From contig CAJQPO010000020.1 of the NCBI GenBank assembly GCA_905480225.1, forward strand, positions 20,722-84,721: 64,000 nt of DNA, in the 5' to 3' direction. Within the stretch, counting starts at the first letter, position 1. Each line of letters starts with the position of its first letter. This document shows, piece after piece, positions 29,001-37,642 of the stretch. The position numbers and the translations under genes were made by a program. Origin of the DNA: an uncultured Flavobacteriales bacterium. Lineage in GTDB: Bacteria > Bacteroidota > Bacteroidia > Flavobacteriales_D > Parvicellaceae. The notes under the pieces were generated by a model. The model did not search any database, had not been told where the DNA came from, and was given only the letters and a program-made list of their open reading frames with translations.

Positions 29001-31094
29001 TCAATACTTAAGCAGTCTTTCAATGGCATCGCCCACTTTGTCGGCATTTGGAAGTAATGTTTCTTCCAATATTGAATTTAACGGAATTGCCGGCGTATCA
29101 ATCGAACCAACTAATTGAATCGGAGCATCTAGATATTCAAAACAATTTTTTTGAATTCTACCAGAAAGACTCAGCCCAAATGAGCATTCACAAGATTCTT
29201 CCGTCACAATGATTACTTTACCGTGTCTTTTAGTTAATGAGAACATAGCTTCTTCATCCAACGGGTTCAAAGTCCTCAAATCAATAATCTCCACTTGCCC
29301 TGGAAAATGTTTTTCTGCTTCCAGCGACCAATAAACACCCCTGCCATAGGTAACAACTCCCAAAGAGTCTCCAGAACTGACATTGGATTCAGTTGCTTCA
29401 ATTACAGTACGGGCACTTCCAAAAGGAATGATATAATCTGCATCAGGTTCGATTGTTGCCGCTCCTTCCGTTCCTTTTATCTTACTCCAGTAGAGTCCTT
29501 TGTGTTCAAAAATCACAACAGGATTAGGATCATAATAAGCTGATTTTAATAGCCCTTTTAAGTCTGCACCAGTCGATGGATATGCTACCTTGATGCCTCT
29601 AATGTTGGTGACTACCGATTCTACACTGGAAGAATGGTAAGGACCGCCAGAGCCATATGCACCAATAGGAACGCGCAAAATCATTGATGTAGCCCATTTA
29701 CCATTAGACAGATAGTACGACCTACTTACTTCGGTAAAGAGCTGATTGAGACCTGGCCAAATGTAATCGGCAAATTGAACCTCTACAATTGGCTTTAAAC
29801 CAGCTACCGACATGCCGACGGTGCTACCAACAATAAAAGCTTCTTGAATAGGTGTGTTAAATACTCTTTCATCTCCGAACTGTTGAGCAAGCGTAGCCGC
29901 TTCTCTAAAAACACCACCAAGTCGCCCACCTACATCTTGACCATACAGCAAGCATTCGGGATGCTTCTCCATAAGTTCACGTACGGCAAACAAAGCTGAA
30001 TCAACCATGACAGTTGCCTCTTTGCCTTCTGGTGCTCTTATGCCTTCTTCTTTTGTAATGGGTGTTGGTGCATACATGAAGTTCGTTAAGTCTTCCGGTT
30101 TAGGATCTTCTTCTGCTAAAGCACGGTTATAATCTTTTTGCACGTCCGCTTGTGCTTTTTTAACAACATCTTTAAGGATTTCATCTTCAATACCTGCATC
30201 TAACAATTGTTTTTGTAGAAGAGGAAACGGATCTCTTTTTGATTGTTCTTCCAAATCATCTCGGTACCATTCCATTCTTACACCTGATGTGTGGTGATTA
30301 AGTAAAGGTACTTTTGCGTGAATGATAAAAGGTCTTCTTTCTTCTCGTACTATTTGGATTACTTCTTGAACCGTTTGATAGCTTTCGGTAAAATCTGAAC
30401 CGTTAATTGTGCGAATTCCCATCCCTTTAAATCCTTGAGCATAATGACTTATATCTTGAGCTCTTGTTTCTTCAGCACTTGCAGAAATGTCCCATTCGTT
30501 ATCTTGAACTAAATATATAATCGGTAATTTTTTGAGCACGGCCATTTGAAACGCTTCAGAGACTTCACCTTCAGTGCAGGATGCATCACCAAGAGAACAA
30601 ATTACAATGGGATTATTTTCAGGGTTTTCATTAGAAGTCATCCCTGTAATTTCCTTGTATTGAATTCCCATTGCTAAGCCAGTAGCCGGGATGGCTTGCA
30701 TTCCAGTAGCAGAAGATTGATGAGGAATCTTAGGTTTGTCAGGGTCATTTAAAGAGGGGTGGGAATAATAGGTTCTTCCCCCTGAAAATGGATCATTCTT
30801 TTTAGCGAGTAGCTGGAGCATTAAATCAAATGGCAACATACCAATACCTAGAAGAATGGAATCGTCTCTATAATAGGGTGCAGCGAAATCGATTGGTTTG
30901 AGCTGCATACCAACGGCTAACTGTATGGCTTCATGTCCTCTTGATGTGGCATGCACGTATTTAGAAGTAACTGCTTTATTTTTTTCATAAAGGTCAGTCA
31001 TTGCTATTGCAGTAGCCATTAATCCAAACCCTTTTAAAAGCAAATCGGGGCTTAAATTCTCGTTTTTTGATTTTTTCTTAGTAGCTGTAGCCAT
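29001..31094 (-). CDS. 2-oxoacid dehydrogenase E1, fused alpha-beta subunits
   Basis: 697 residues. A thiamine-diphosphate decarboxylase of the branched-chain/2-oxoisovalerate group feeding an E2-E3 complex. The N-terminal alpha-like half holds the ThDP motif GDASCTEGEVSEA...QDNEWDISA and HATSRGHEAIQLAVG. The beta-like half (from about 360) holds LLYGQDVGGRLGGVFREA, FNTPIQEAFIVGSTVGMS and VEVQFADYIWPGLNQ. Fusion of alpha and beta in one chain is common in Bacteroidota. No E2 or E3 gene is next to it. Upstream lies a 195-base intergenic region with two dyads. Confidence 0.93.
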   Translation of the reverse strand: MATATKKKSKNENLSPDLLLKGFGLMATAIAMTDLYEKNKAVTSKYVHATSRGHEAIQLAVGMQLKPIDFAAPYYRDDSILLGIGMLPFDLMLQLLAKKNDPFSGGRTYYSHPSLNDPDKPKIPHQSSATGMQAIPATGLAMGIQYKEITGMTSNENPENNPIVICSLGDASCTEGEVSEAFQMAVLKKLPIIYLVQDNEWDISASAEETRAQDISHYAQGFKGMGIRTINGSDFTESYQTVQEVIQIVREERRPFIIHAKVPLLNHHTSGVRMEWYRDDLEEQSKRDPFPLLQKQLLDAGIEDEILKDVVKKAQADVQKDYNRALAEEDPKPEDLTNFMYAPTPITKEEGIRAPEGKEATVMVDSALFAVRELMEKHPECLLYGQDVGGRLGGVFREAATLAQQFGDERVFNTPIQEAFIVGSTVGMSVAGLKPIVEVQFADYIWPGLNQLFTEVSRSYYLSNGKWATSMILRVPIGAYGSGGPYHSSSVESVVTNIRGIKVAYPSTGADLKGLLKSAYYDPNPVVIFEHKGLYWSKIKGTEGAATIEPDADYIIPFGSARTVIEATESNVSSGDSLGVVTYGRGVYWSLEAEKHFPGQVEIIDLRTLNPLDEEAMFSLTKRHGKVIIVTEESCECSFGLSLSGRIQKNCFEYLDAPIQLVGSIDTPAIPLNSILEETLLPNADKVGDAIERLLKY

Positions 31095-31289
31095 TTAACA
31101 GAAATAGTGTATTGCAATTTAGGGAATTTCAGCACAAAAATTTGTGATAAAATGAAGATTTAGAATAATAGCAAATTAAAACTGAAAATAACGATACAAT
31201 ATTTGTTAAAACGGGTTGTAGTTGACCAATCAAAATTATTTGCTTGATCAAGCTAGAACAAATAATTGAAATTAAGCGGCATTGGTGAA
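31095..31289. promoter_or_regulatory. Intergenic region with two dyad symmetries
   Basis: This 195-base gap lies 5' of the E1 gene and 3' of the nuclease gene. It holds CACAAA-AA-TTTGTG (31133-31146), 39 bases before the E1 start, and a nested element at 31234-31267. In the nested element AATTATTTG and CAAATAATT flank the perfect palindrome GCTTGATCAAGC (31242-31253). A TAATTTTG box lies on the minus strand (complement of 31231-31238) but would give a long leader of about 130 bases. The nested element could be the nuclease-gene terminator or an operator for the E1 gene. Confidence 0.3.
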
Positions 31290-32645
31290 TTATTCCAATG
31301 GGATTATTTTACGTACTTTTTTTTGATGAATAAAACTTCGAATGATCGCCCTTACGTCTTTATTATCTTCGTAACTATCGATGTACGCATCCAACTCCAA
31401 GAGATTGGAATAATGCAATGAGCGCTCAAAAAATCCGTATCCTATGTATTTACCATTTTCAATCTTTATACAAGACTTTTCATTATTATTTCTTCCTCTA
31501 TCAATAATATAAAAGGACTTGTCTGGAATTTCTTGGTCATCAATTAATAGCTGCACGCGTTCGTTATATTCTGGTGCATTTTCTTCGTTGCAACATGCAC
31601 CTCTGCATTGTTTGAGATTATAATGAAAGCACGGAATTCCATCAGCTCCTTTTAAAAGACCACAGAGTTTCTGACATAGCTGATATTTCTCCACCCAATT
31701 AAATAATTCATTTTGAGCACCTTGCTTCGTCGCATATCCGTTAATAAAGGAGCAGTTTGGAAGCTCTGCTTTTCCAATACCTATTCTATAAAAACCATCC
31801 TTTGCTATGTAAGCATAGGTATTCCAGGCATGCAATTTTTTCCGCTGTCTTCTATTGTAAACCGGGTTGTATTTCTTGATTTCGTTGGATTCTTTTAAAA
31901 GAGCAATTAATTCACTACCTAAGAGTTCGTAATCAATCTTCGCAATTTGCTCAATTATCTTTTGTCCTTTTTTTGTTTTGTAATTGGCCAAATGTGTCTT
32001 TACACGTTGTCTAATATTTTTACTCTTACCAATGTAAATTACATCATCAGATTGATTCAAAAAATAATAAATCCCTGTTTTATTGGGTAGGTCATCCACA
32101 CTTAATCGCTCATGAAGAATGTTCGTTTTTCTTATGTCGTCGATATCCCCAGTATTTTTCGATAAGCACAGGTGTAAAATTTCAGAGGCGGCTTGTGCAT
32201 CATTTAGCGCTCGATGATGACTTACATTTTCAATATTTAAAGACTTACATAGTTTACCCAATGAATAAGATGGTTGGTCTGGAATTACACGTCTCGAAAG
32301 TTGAACGGTACAGACTGTATCTCTTTTGTAGTTGTATCCTATTTCATTGAATTCTTTCCGAATATGATTATAGTCAAAGCCGACATTGTGCGCAACAAAA
32401 ATCATTCCTTCTGTTTTTTCAACAATGTCTTTCGCTATTTCGTAAAATTTTGGTGCGTTTTCAACCATTTTACTGTCTATTCCAGTTAGTCGAGTGATGA
32501 AAACAGGAATTTCACGTTCAGGATTGACGAGTGTCTGGTAGGTGTCAATTACCTTGATTCCATCAGAAATTACGATACCAATTTCTGTAATTTTCGAATC
32601 TTTTGGCTTGCCGCCAGTAGTCTCAATATCAACAATCGCATACAC
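31290..32645 (-). CDS. DEDDh 3'-5' exonuclease fused to GIY-YIG (UvrC/Cho-like) nuclease
   Basis: 451 residues. Residues 1-160 are a DnaQ/PolC epsilon-type exonuclease with a complete DEDDh set: Asp6 and Glu8 (AIVDIETTGG), Asp91 (AHNVGFDY), His144 and Asp149 (HHRALNDA). Residues about 187-265 are a GIY-YIG domain: GIY 191-193, YIG 204-206, Arg212, and catalytic Glu252 in LLKESNEIKKYNPVYN. The C-terminal third contains Cys residues (CHQ-like FHYNLKQCRGACC) as in UvrC and Cho. Exonuclease-Cho fusions occur in Bacteroidota and Actinobacteria; a role in excision repair is likely but unproven. It stands alone, with the S9 peptidase upstream by 29 bases. Confidence 0.92.
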   Translation of the reverse strand: MYAIVDIETTGGKPKDSKITEIGIVISDGIKVIDTYQTLVNPEREIPVFITRLTGIDSKMVENAPKFYEIAKDIVEKTEGMIFVAHNVGFDYNHIRKEFNEIGYNYKRDTVCTVQLSRRVIPDQPSYSLGKLCKSLNIENVSHHRALNDAQAASEILHLCLSKNTGDIDDIRKTNILHERLSVDDLPNKTGIYYFLNQSDDVIYIGKSKNIRQRVKTHLANYKTKKGQKIIEQIAKIDYELLGSELIALLKESNEIKKYNPVYNRRQRKKLHAWNTYAYIAKDGFYRIGIGKAELPNCSFINGYATKQGAQNELFNWVEKYQLCQKLCGLLKGADGIPCFHYNLKQCRGACCNEENAPEYNERVQLLIDDQEIPDKSFYIIDRGRNNNEKSCIKIENGKYIGYGFFERSLHYSNLLELDAYIDSYEDNKDVRAIIRSFIHQKKVRKIIPLE

Positions 32646-32674
32646 TCTTTAAAGGTAATTGAAATAATCAATTA

Positions 32675-34825
32675 CTACTCAAGTTTTTCAGTAACGTAGT
32701 CAAGTACTTTTGTCATGAGATGAACTCGATCTTTTCCGCGAACATTATGTTGATGGTTAGGGTAGGGGAAAAAATCAATTTGTACTCCTTCATCAACACA
32801 AGCTTTAACAAAAGCCAAATTGTGTTGCATAACAACGACATCATCGACTGTACCATGAATCATTAATAAATCCCCTTGAAGTGATGTAACCTTATCTAAA
32901 AGGCTGGCTTCTGCATAACCTTTTTTGTTTTGCTCAGGAGTGTCCATATATCGCTCTCCATACATGATTTCATACCACTTCCAATCTATAACTGGGCCGC
33001 CGGCAACGCCACATTTAAAAGTGCCTGGTTTTTTTAACATCAATGATGTAGTCATAAATCCTCCAAAACTCCAGCCATGTACAGCCATTCTTGCCGTATC
33101 TACATATGGAAGTGATCTGAGGTAGTCTACTCCAGCCATTTGATCTTCTATCTCTAATGTTCCAAGTTGTCTATGAATAACACTTTCAAATGCAAACCCT
33201 CGATTTGCCGAACCTCGCCCATCAATTGTAAAGACAAGATAACCTTGTTCCGCAAACCAATTCATCCATAAACTACTTCCGCCTAACCACGAATTGGTGA
33301 CTAATTGAGCATGCGGTCCGCCGTAAACGTACACCAGCACAGGGTACTTTTTTTGTTTATTAAAATGAGAAGGTTTAATGATGCGCCCATATAGTGCGGA
33401 TCCATCTGAATTTTTTAGTGTAAGAAGTTCAGAGGTACCATATTTGTATCCTTTAAGTGGGTTTGAAACTTTGTGAATCACCTTCCTTTTGTCATTGCTA
33501 ATATTAATAGTGGTAATGATTTTTGGTACTTCTAAAGAAGAATAGCTGTCTAATAACTTCGTTCCATCCGTAGATAATTGAACAAGGTGCGTTCCTGGTT
33601 CTTTGGTTAGTGCTTTCATTTTTCCCGTTGCAATTTGAAAACTAAAAGCATGTTTTTCTCTTGGGTCCGGACCCGTGCCTTCGACAATTACAGATTTGCG
33701 ATCCGAACTGAAGCCTAAAACGTTTTGAACAACCCAATCAACTTTTGTTACCTTGTTTAAAAGAATCCCAGCACTGTCGTAATGGTACAAGTTCATGAAT
33801 CCTTCTCTTTCTGAGAACCATAAGAATTCACCCGCGCTTTCAGGAATAAAAATGGGTGCGTATTCAGGCTCTACATATTTTTTATTTTGTTCTATAAACA
33901 AGGTGTTTATTAATTCTCCAGATGTTGCATCATATTTGTTTAGTTCCATGTAGTTCTGGTCTCTATTAACTTCTGCGAGATAGACGAATGAATCTGTGGG
34001 ATCCCAAGCTAAATTTGTTAGATAATGCTCTTTACCTAGTTGGCTTGAGTTGGTTTTTAGATAAGTTAGTTTTCCTGATGATACATCAAAGACTCCGACC
34101 TCTGCCATCTCGCTTCTTTGCCCAGCCATTGGGTATTTTATTGATTTCAATTCGCCAGGAGTTTTAGACATATCTAAAAGCGGGTAGTCGTGAACGTCGG
34201 ATTCATTTTTTTGGTAAAAAGCAAGTTTATTACCAGCATTGTTCCAAAATGTTCCTTTGGAGATACCAAATTCAAAACGAGCAATTGCTTGACCTGCGAC
34301 TACATTTTTATTACTGAAATGCGTTACAACGCTCATTTTGTCTGAGTCTTTGTCAGAGGCGATATACAGATTGTTTTTTATTGTGAATGCACACCGCTGG
34401 GACTTGCTGTGGTAGTCGATATTTTGACTTTCTTTTTTGCACGTGACTACTTTTTGCGTTTTTTTATGATTGATATCAAACTCGTAAAAAGTATTTTCAT
34501 GGGCAAAAATGAAACTGGCTGATGAAACCCATTTTTTAAATGGAATGTACTTTAATTCAATACCTATGGTTTTGGATAGTTGTTTAAAATGAACAGTATC
34601 CGTTTTTTCTTTTTTAACGATAATTAATTTGGTGGACCCTTCAATTAAATAAGAATAATTGTTAGTGTTAGGTATCCACTGCAAACCTGCAAGACCAGAC
34701 GGGTAAAGGCGCTCCTTTGTTTCTGCATCATAGTGCATAACCGCTTTAGTAATTGTAAGCTCTTTCCCTTGACCAAAAGTAGTTATGGCAATAGCCATCA
34801 GGCTTAATTGAAGAATGATTTTCAT
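32675..34825 (-). CDS. S9 family peptidase (dipeptidyl-peptidase IV type)
   Basis: 716 residues from the ATG at 34825, which gives a clean signal peptide (MKIILQLSLMAIAITTFGQ); a longer start at 34846 adds seven residues. An eight-blade beta-propeller (DPPIV_N) covers about residues 90-480 and an alpha/beta hydrolase domain the rest. The triad is visible: Ser586 in HGWSFGGFMT, the Asp661/662 pair in HGTVDDVV and His693 in NHQHNV. Members remove Xaa-Pro or other dipeptides from exported peptides in the periplasm. It lies 29 bases before the nuclease gene on the same strand. Confidence 0.94.
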   Translation of the reverse strand: MKIILQLSLMAIAITTFGQGKELTITKAVMHYDAETKERLYPSGLAGLQWIPNTNNYSYLIEGSTKLIIVKKEKTDTVHFKQLSKTIGIELKYIPFKKWVSSASFIFAHENTFYEFDINHKKTQKVVTCKKESQNIDYHSKSQRCAFTIKNNLYIASDKDSDKMSVVTHFSNKNVVAGQAIARFEFGISKGTFWNNAGNKLAFYQKNESDVHDYPLLDMSKTPGELKSIKYPMAGQRSEMAEVGVFDVSSGKLTYLKTNSSQLGKEHYLTNLAWDPTDSFVYLAEVNRDQNYMELNKYDATSGELINTLFIEQNKKYVEPEYAPIFIPESAGEFLWFSEREGFMNLYHYDSAGILLNKVTKVDWVVQNVLGFSSDRKSVIVEGTGPDPREKHAFSFQIATGKMKALTKEPGTHLVQLSTDGTKLLDSYSSLEVPKIITTINISNDKRKVIHKVSNPLKGYKYGTSELLTLKNSDGSALYGRIIKPSHFNKQKKYPVLVYVYGGPHAQLVTNSWLGGSSLWMNWFAEQGYLVFTIDGRGSANRGFAFESVIHRQLGTLEIEDQMAGVDYLRSLPYVDTARMAVHGWSFGGFMTTSLMLKKPGTFKCGVAGGPVIDWKWYEIMYGERYMDTPEQNKKGYAEASLLDKVTSLQGDLLMIHGTVDDVVVMQHNLAFVKACVDEGVQIDFFPYPNHQHNVRGKDRVHLMTKVLDYVTEKLE

Positions 34826-34889
34826 AATTGTTAATTTATTAACCAAGGTTTTTTGAACACGGTTTTACATAATTGCTAATAAAATTAAA

Positions 34890-34916
34890 CAAGCAAACGG
34901 TGTTCAATATTGCTTG
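34890..34916 (-). terminator. Possible intrinsic terminator after the DUF349 gene
   Basis: In the minus-strand transcript CAAGCAA and TTGCTTG form a 7-bp stem with a 13-base loop, followed by TTTAATTTT, starting 14 bases past the stop at 34930. A wider dyad TTGAACAC / GTGTTCAA (34853-34860 and 34900-34907) overlaps it and could be an alternative fold. The stem is AT-rich, so strength is doubtful. Confidence 0.4.
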
Positions 34917-34929
34917 GGTAATGCTTGCT

Positions 34930-36669
34930 TTATATGCTGTCTTCTTTCGGTAGCAATCGCAATTGACTTTTCAATCTGTCTATTTGATCTTTGGCATTAT
35001 CAATTTTTGAATTGACTCCTCCAAGCAGTGCTGCTGCACCTTTACTATTTTTAAAAAATCCCAAATTATTTTCGTACTGATTTATTTCAGCGCTTAAAAA
35101 AGTAATCTTTTTTCGAATCTTATCTTTTTCATCTCGAATCATTCTACCGGGATTCGAACTGGATAAAATTTGATCAATTTTCACTTCGAAAAATAATTTC
35201 TCTTTTTCTAAGTCTGTCATATCAAGCGCTTCATAATGTTTATCGATAGCAGCTTTAAATGCGTTGTTTACTTTGTCTTTATTGGGCGAGGGAACATGAC
35301 CGATTTCTGCAAATTTTCTTGTGAAAACTTTGAGTTCTTCTACCGTTTCTTTTTGTTCTTTTTTCGATTGAAATGAATTCACTTCTTCAATGAGCTTTTC
35401 TTTCAATTCAAGATTAATTTTTAATTGCTGCTCTTTTTGTTTGAAGTGTTCGTCTTTTTTAGTGAAGAAATCATCACAAGTAGTTCTGAACTTTTTCCAA
35501 AGTTTTTGTTCTGCGTGTCTTCCGGCATGACCAATCTTTTTCCAGTCTTTTTGGAGATTGATGATTTTAAGTGTGGCTTCTTTGAAATCAGAGGCATTAA
35601 GAAGCTCTGTTGCTTTATTTATTAATTGATTTTTACGTTTTTCATTTACTTTATAACCGTCGTTTTGCTCTTTGAAAAATGCCGATTTTTCATCAAAAAA
35701 CGCGTTACATAAAGTTCTGAATTCTTTCCAAAGCTCTTTACTCTCTTTGGATGTAGCATAGCCAGTAGCTTTCCATTTATTTTGAAGATCAATGAGATCT
35801 TTAGAAACTTGATCGTATGTTTTGTTGTTCGTTCTTTCGTCTTCTAGTCGAGCTTTTGCTTGTTGCAGGTATTCTTTTTTTAAGGCTAAATTTTTCTCTT
35901 GTTCTACCTTCCTTTGTTCGTAAAAGGATCTGATTTTTTCATAGATTAAATTTTGAGTATCGTAATAATCGCTTTTCAGTTTATCCCAGTGTTCCTGATA
36001 AGTCGGGCCGATTTCAGCCCAATCGTTTTGAAACATCCTTAGCTGATTTTGCACCGTAGTAATGCGTTCTTCAGCTAAAAGTTCTTTCATTTTATGTACA
36101 ATTTGATTTTTTAAAGAGTAATTTTTCTTCAGATCATTTTCCTTGAGCTCTTTGTAGATATTTATATTGTAATAAAATTGTTCTGTAAGGTTGTGGTATT
36201 CGTGATTAATCTCTTGAGCAAGTTTTCTAGGAATATTACCTATTTCTTTCCAATTTTCTTGAATTTCTTTAATCTCAGAAAATAGAACTCCAATGTTTTC
36301 TTCATGCTGAATCAGGTTTCTAAGTCTGGCAATAATTCCTTTTTTGATTTCCAGGTTTTTTTGTTCCTCTTGTGCAACGGATTTTTCAAAAGAGGTTTTT
36401 CTTGATTTAAAGCTTTCAATTAACTTCTTTATTTCGTTGTCAATTTCATCGGTTGAATTTCCGTCATCGACCGATTCGCCTTCTTCAATTTCTGCTGTTG
36501 AATTCTCGTCTTCAACCAAGTCCTCATTCTCTATATTTGCAAGCTCTTCATTAACAATGTTCCAAAATGCTTGAGACAATTCTTTGCCTTTGTTTAAATG
36601 GCTTTGAATATTATCTTGGCTTAATATCTCTTCTAATTGTGTTTTAATTTCGGTTTTATTCATTGTCAT
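34930..36669 (-). CDS. DUF349 repeat protein
   Basis: About 579 residues, highly charged and alpha-helical. Several DUF349 units are visible, each with a W-K/A-E-I/T-G core: QENWKEIGNIPRK, QNDWAEIGPTYQEHWDKLKS, QNKWKATGYATSKESKELWKEF, QKDWKKIGHAGRHAEQKLWKKF and TRKFAEIGHVPSPNKDKVNNAF. The N-terminal 90 residues are acidic and low-complexity. No signal peptide, so it should be cytosolic. Function is unknown; DUF349 proteins are found across Bacteroidota and Actinobacteria. ATGs at 36669 and 36663 are both possible; I chose the first and rejected an upstream TTG. A good promoter lies upstream. Confidence 0.88.
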   Translation of the reverse strand: MTMNKTEIKTQLEEILSQDNIQSHLNKGKELSQAFWNIVNEELANIENEDLVEDENSTAEIEEGESVDDGNSTDEIDNEIKKLIESFKSRKTSFEKSVAQEEQKNLEIKKGIIARLRNLIQHEENIGVLFSEIKEIQENWKEIGNIPRKLAQEINHEYHNLTEQFYYNINIYKELKENDLKKNYSLKNQIVHKMKELLAEERITTVQNQLRMFQNDWAEIGPTYQEHWDKLKSDYYDTQNLIYEKIRSFYEQRKVEQEKNLALKKEYLQQAKARLEDERTNNKTYDQVSKDLIDLQNKWKATGYATSKESKELWKEFRTLCNAFFDEKSAFFKEQNDGYKVNEKRKNQLINKATELLNASDFKEATLKIINLQKDWKKIGHAGRHAEQKLWKKFRTTCDDFFTKKDEHFKQKEQQLKINLELKEKLIEEVNSFQSKKEQKETVEELKVFTRKFAEIGHVPSPNKDKVNNAFKAAIDKHYEALDMTDLEKEKLFFEVKIDQILSSSNPGRMIRDEKDKIRKKITFLSAEINQYENNLGFFKNSKGAAALLGGVNSKIDNAKDQIDRLKSQLRLLPKEDSI

Positions 36670-36721
36670 GATCTTGTATTGCAAACACGCGTATTGGTTG
36701 TTCTTTTTATTTGTTGCGGGG

Positions 36722-36752
36722 CAAAACTAATTCAACTTTAGAATTAAAGCAA
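36722..36752 (-). promoter_or_regulatory. Promoter for the DUF349 gene (-33 TTG, -7 TAGTTTTG)
   Basis: On the minus strand TTG (36752-36750), a 20-base spacer and TAGTTTTG (36729-36722) match both elements of the Bacteroidota sigma-ABfr consensus at normal spacing. The predicted start near 36715 leaves a leader of about 45 bases. This is the best two-part promoter I see in the window. Confidence 0.6.
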
Positions 36753-36839
36753 CATAATTTTTCTATAGACCTTTAAATTAAATTATTCTTCATTGAACCC
36801 TTTATAGTTAAGGAAAGGATTTCATACATTCAGACGCTT

Positions 36840-37613
36840 CTATTTTGATTTAAACGCTGCAATCGCATGCTTAGTAAAGTCTGAAAGAACAAGCTGACCG
36901 CTAACTGCAGCTCTTTCAGCCAACAGCTCATCCCAGTTTTCAGTGTTCTCCCAAAATGTTTTCTTTAATAACCGCATAGCTTCAGGGTTTGAACTCGATA
37001 GTTTGTTGGCTAACACATCAATTGCTTGATCCATTTCCTCAGTAGAATCGAATACATTTGCATATAAGCCTTGCTCTTTGGCCCAAGCTGCAGAATACCA
37101 ATTGGTAGCATTTATGGCTAACATACTCATGGCTGAATTGCCGATTTTGCGTGCTACTGCCGGGCCAACAACGAAAGGGCCAATTCCCACTGCCAATTCA
37201 GACAGCTTTACGGACGCATAGCTTGTTGCATAACAAAAATCAACAGCGCTGGCTAAACCGACGCCACCACCAACTGCTTTGCCCTGTACCCGACCAATAA
37301 TTAATTTGGGGCATTTCCGAGCCGCGTTAATTACATTTGCAAATCCTGAAAAAAAGCGTTTTCCTTCATCTAAATCTTCAATAGATGCCAATTCTTCAAA
37401 AGAAGCCCCGCCGCAGAAGGCTCGCTGTCCAGCAGATTTTAAAACAACAACTTTAACTAAGTCATTGTTACCTGCTTTGGTAATGGCTTCAGTTAGTTTA
37501 GTCAGAAGATTGGCTGGTAAGGAATTGCTCATAGGATGTTCAAATTCTATTGTTGCAATGCCTATTGAACTTATTACTTCGGTTACCTTTCCTTGTGCTA
37601 ATGGATTACTCAT
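36840..37613 (-). CDS. Enoyl-CoA hydratase/isomerase family protein
   Basis: 257 residues of crotonase fold. The oxyanion-hole blocks are RAFCGGASFEEL and GRVQGKAVGGGVGLASAVDFCYAT. Position 29 bases downstream of paaZ suggests a role in phenylacetyl-CoA catabolism (PaaF/PaaG/PaaB-like) or in metabolism of the PaaZ product. I cannot assign the exact reaction: the usual catalytic Glu of PaaG or PaaF is not identified with certainty here, and residues 135-150 (LSELAVGIGPFVVGPAVARK) differ from typical hydratases. Confidence 0.85.
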   Translation of the reverse strand: MSNPLAQGKVTEVISSIGIATIEFEHPMSNSLPANLLTKLTEAITKAGNNDLVKVVVLKSAGQRAFCGGASFEELASIEDLDEGKRFFSGFANVINAARKCPKLIIGRVQGKAVGGGVGLASAVDFCYATSYASVKLSELAVGIGPFVVGPAVARKIGNSAMSMLAINATNWYSAAWAKEQGLYANVFDSTEEMDQAIDVLANKLSSSNPEAMRLLKKTFWENTENWDELLAERAAVSGQLVLSDFTKHAIAAFKSK

Positions 37614-37642
37614 TTTTTTGAATTGCAGTTTTAGATATAAGG

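Noticed and set aside
28934..29047. N-terminal extension of the 28349-28927 barrel protein
   Set aside because: It overlaps the E1 coding region, and the proper signal peptide starts at 28927 or 28933.
35150..35168. Sequence resembling a tRNA T-arm (complement reads GTTCGAATCCCGG)
   Set aside because: It lies inside the conserved DUF349 reading frame, and no acceptor, D or anticodon arms can be drawn around it.
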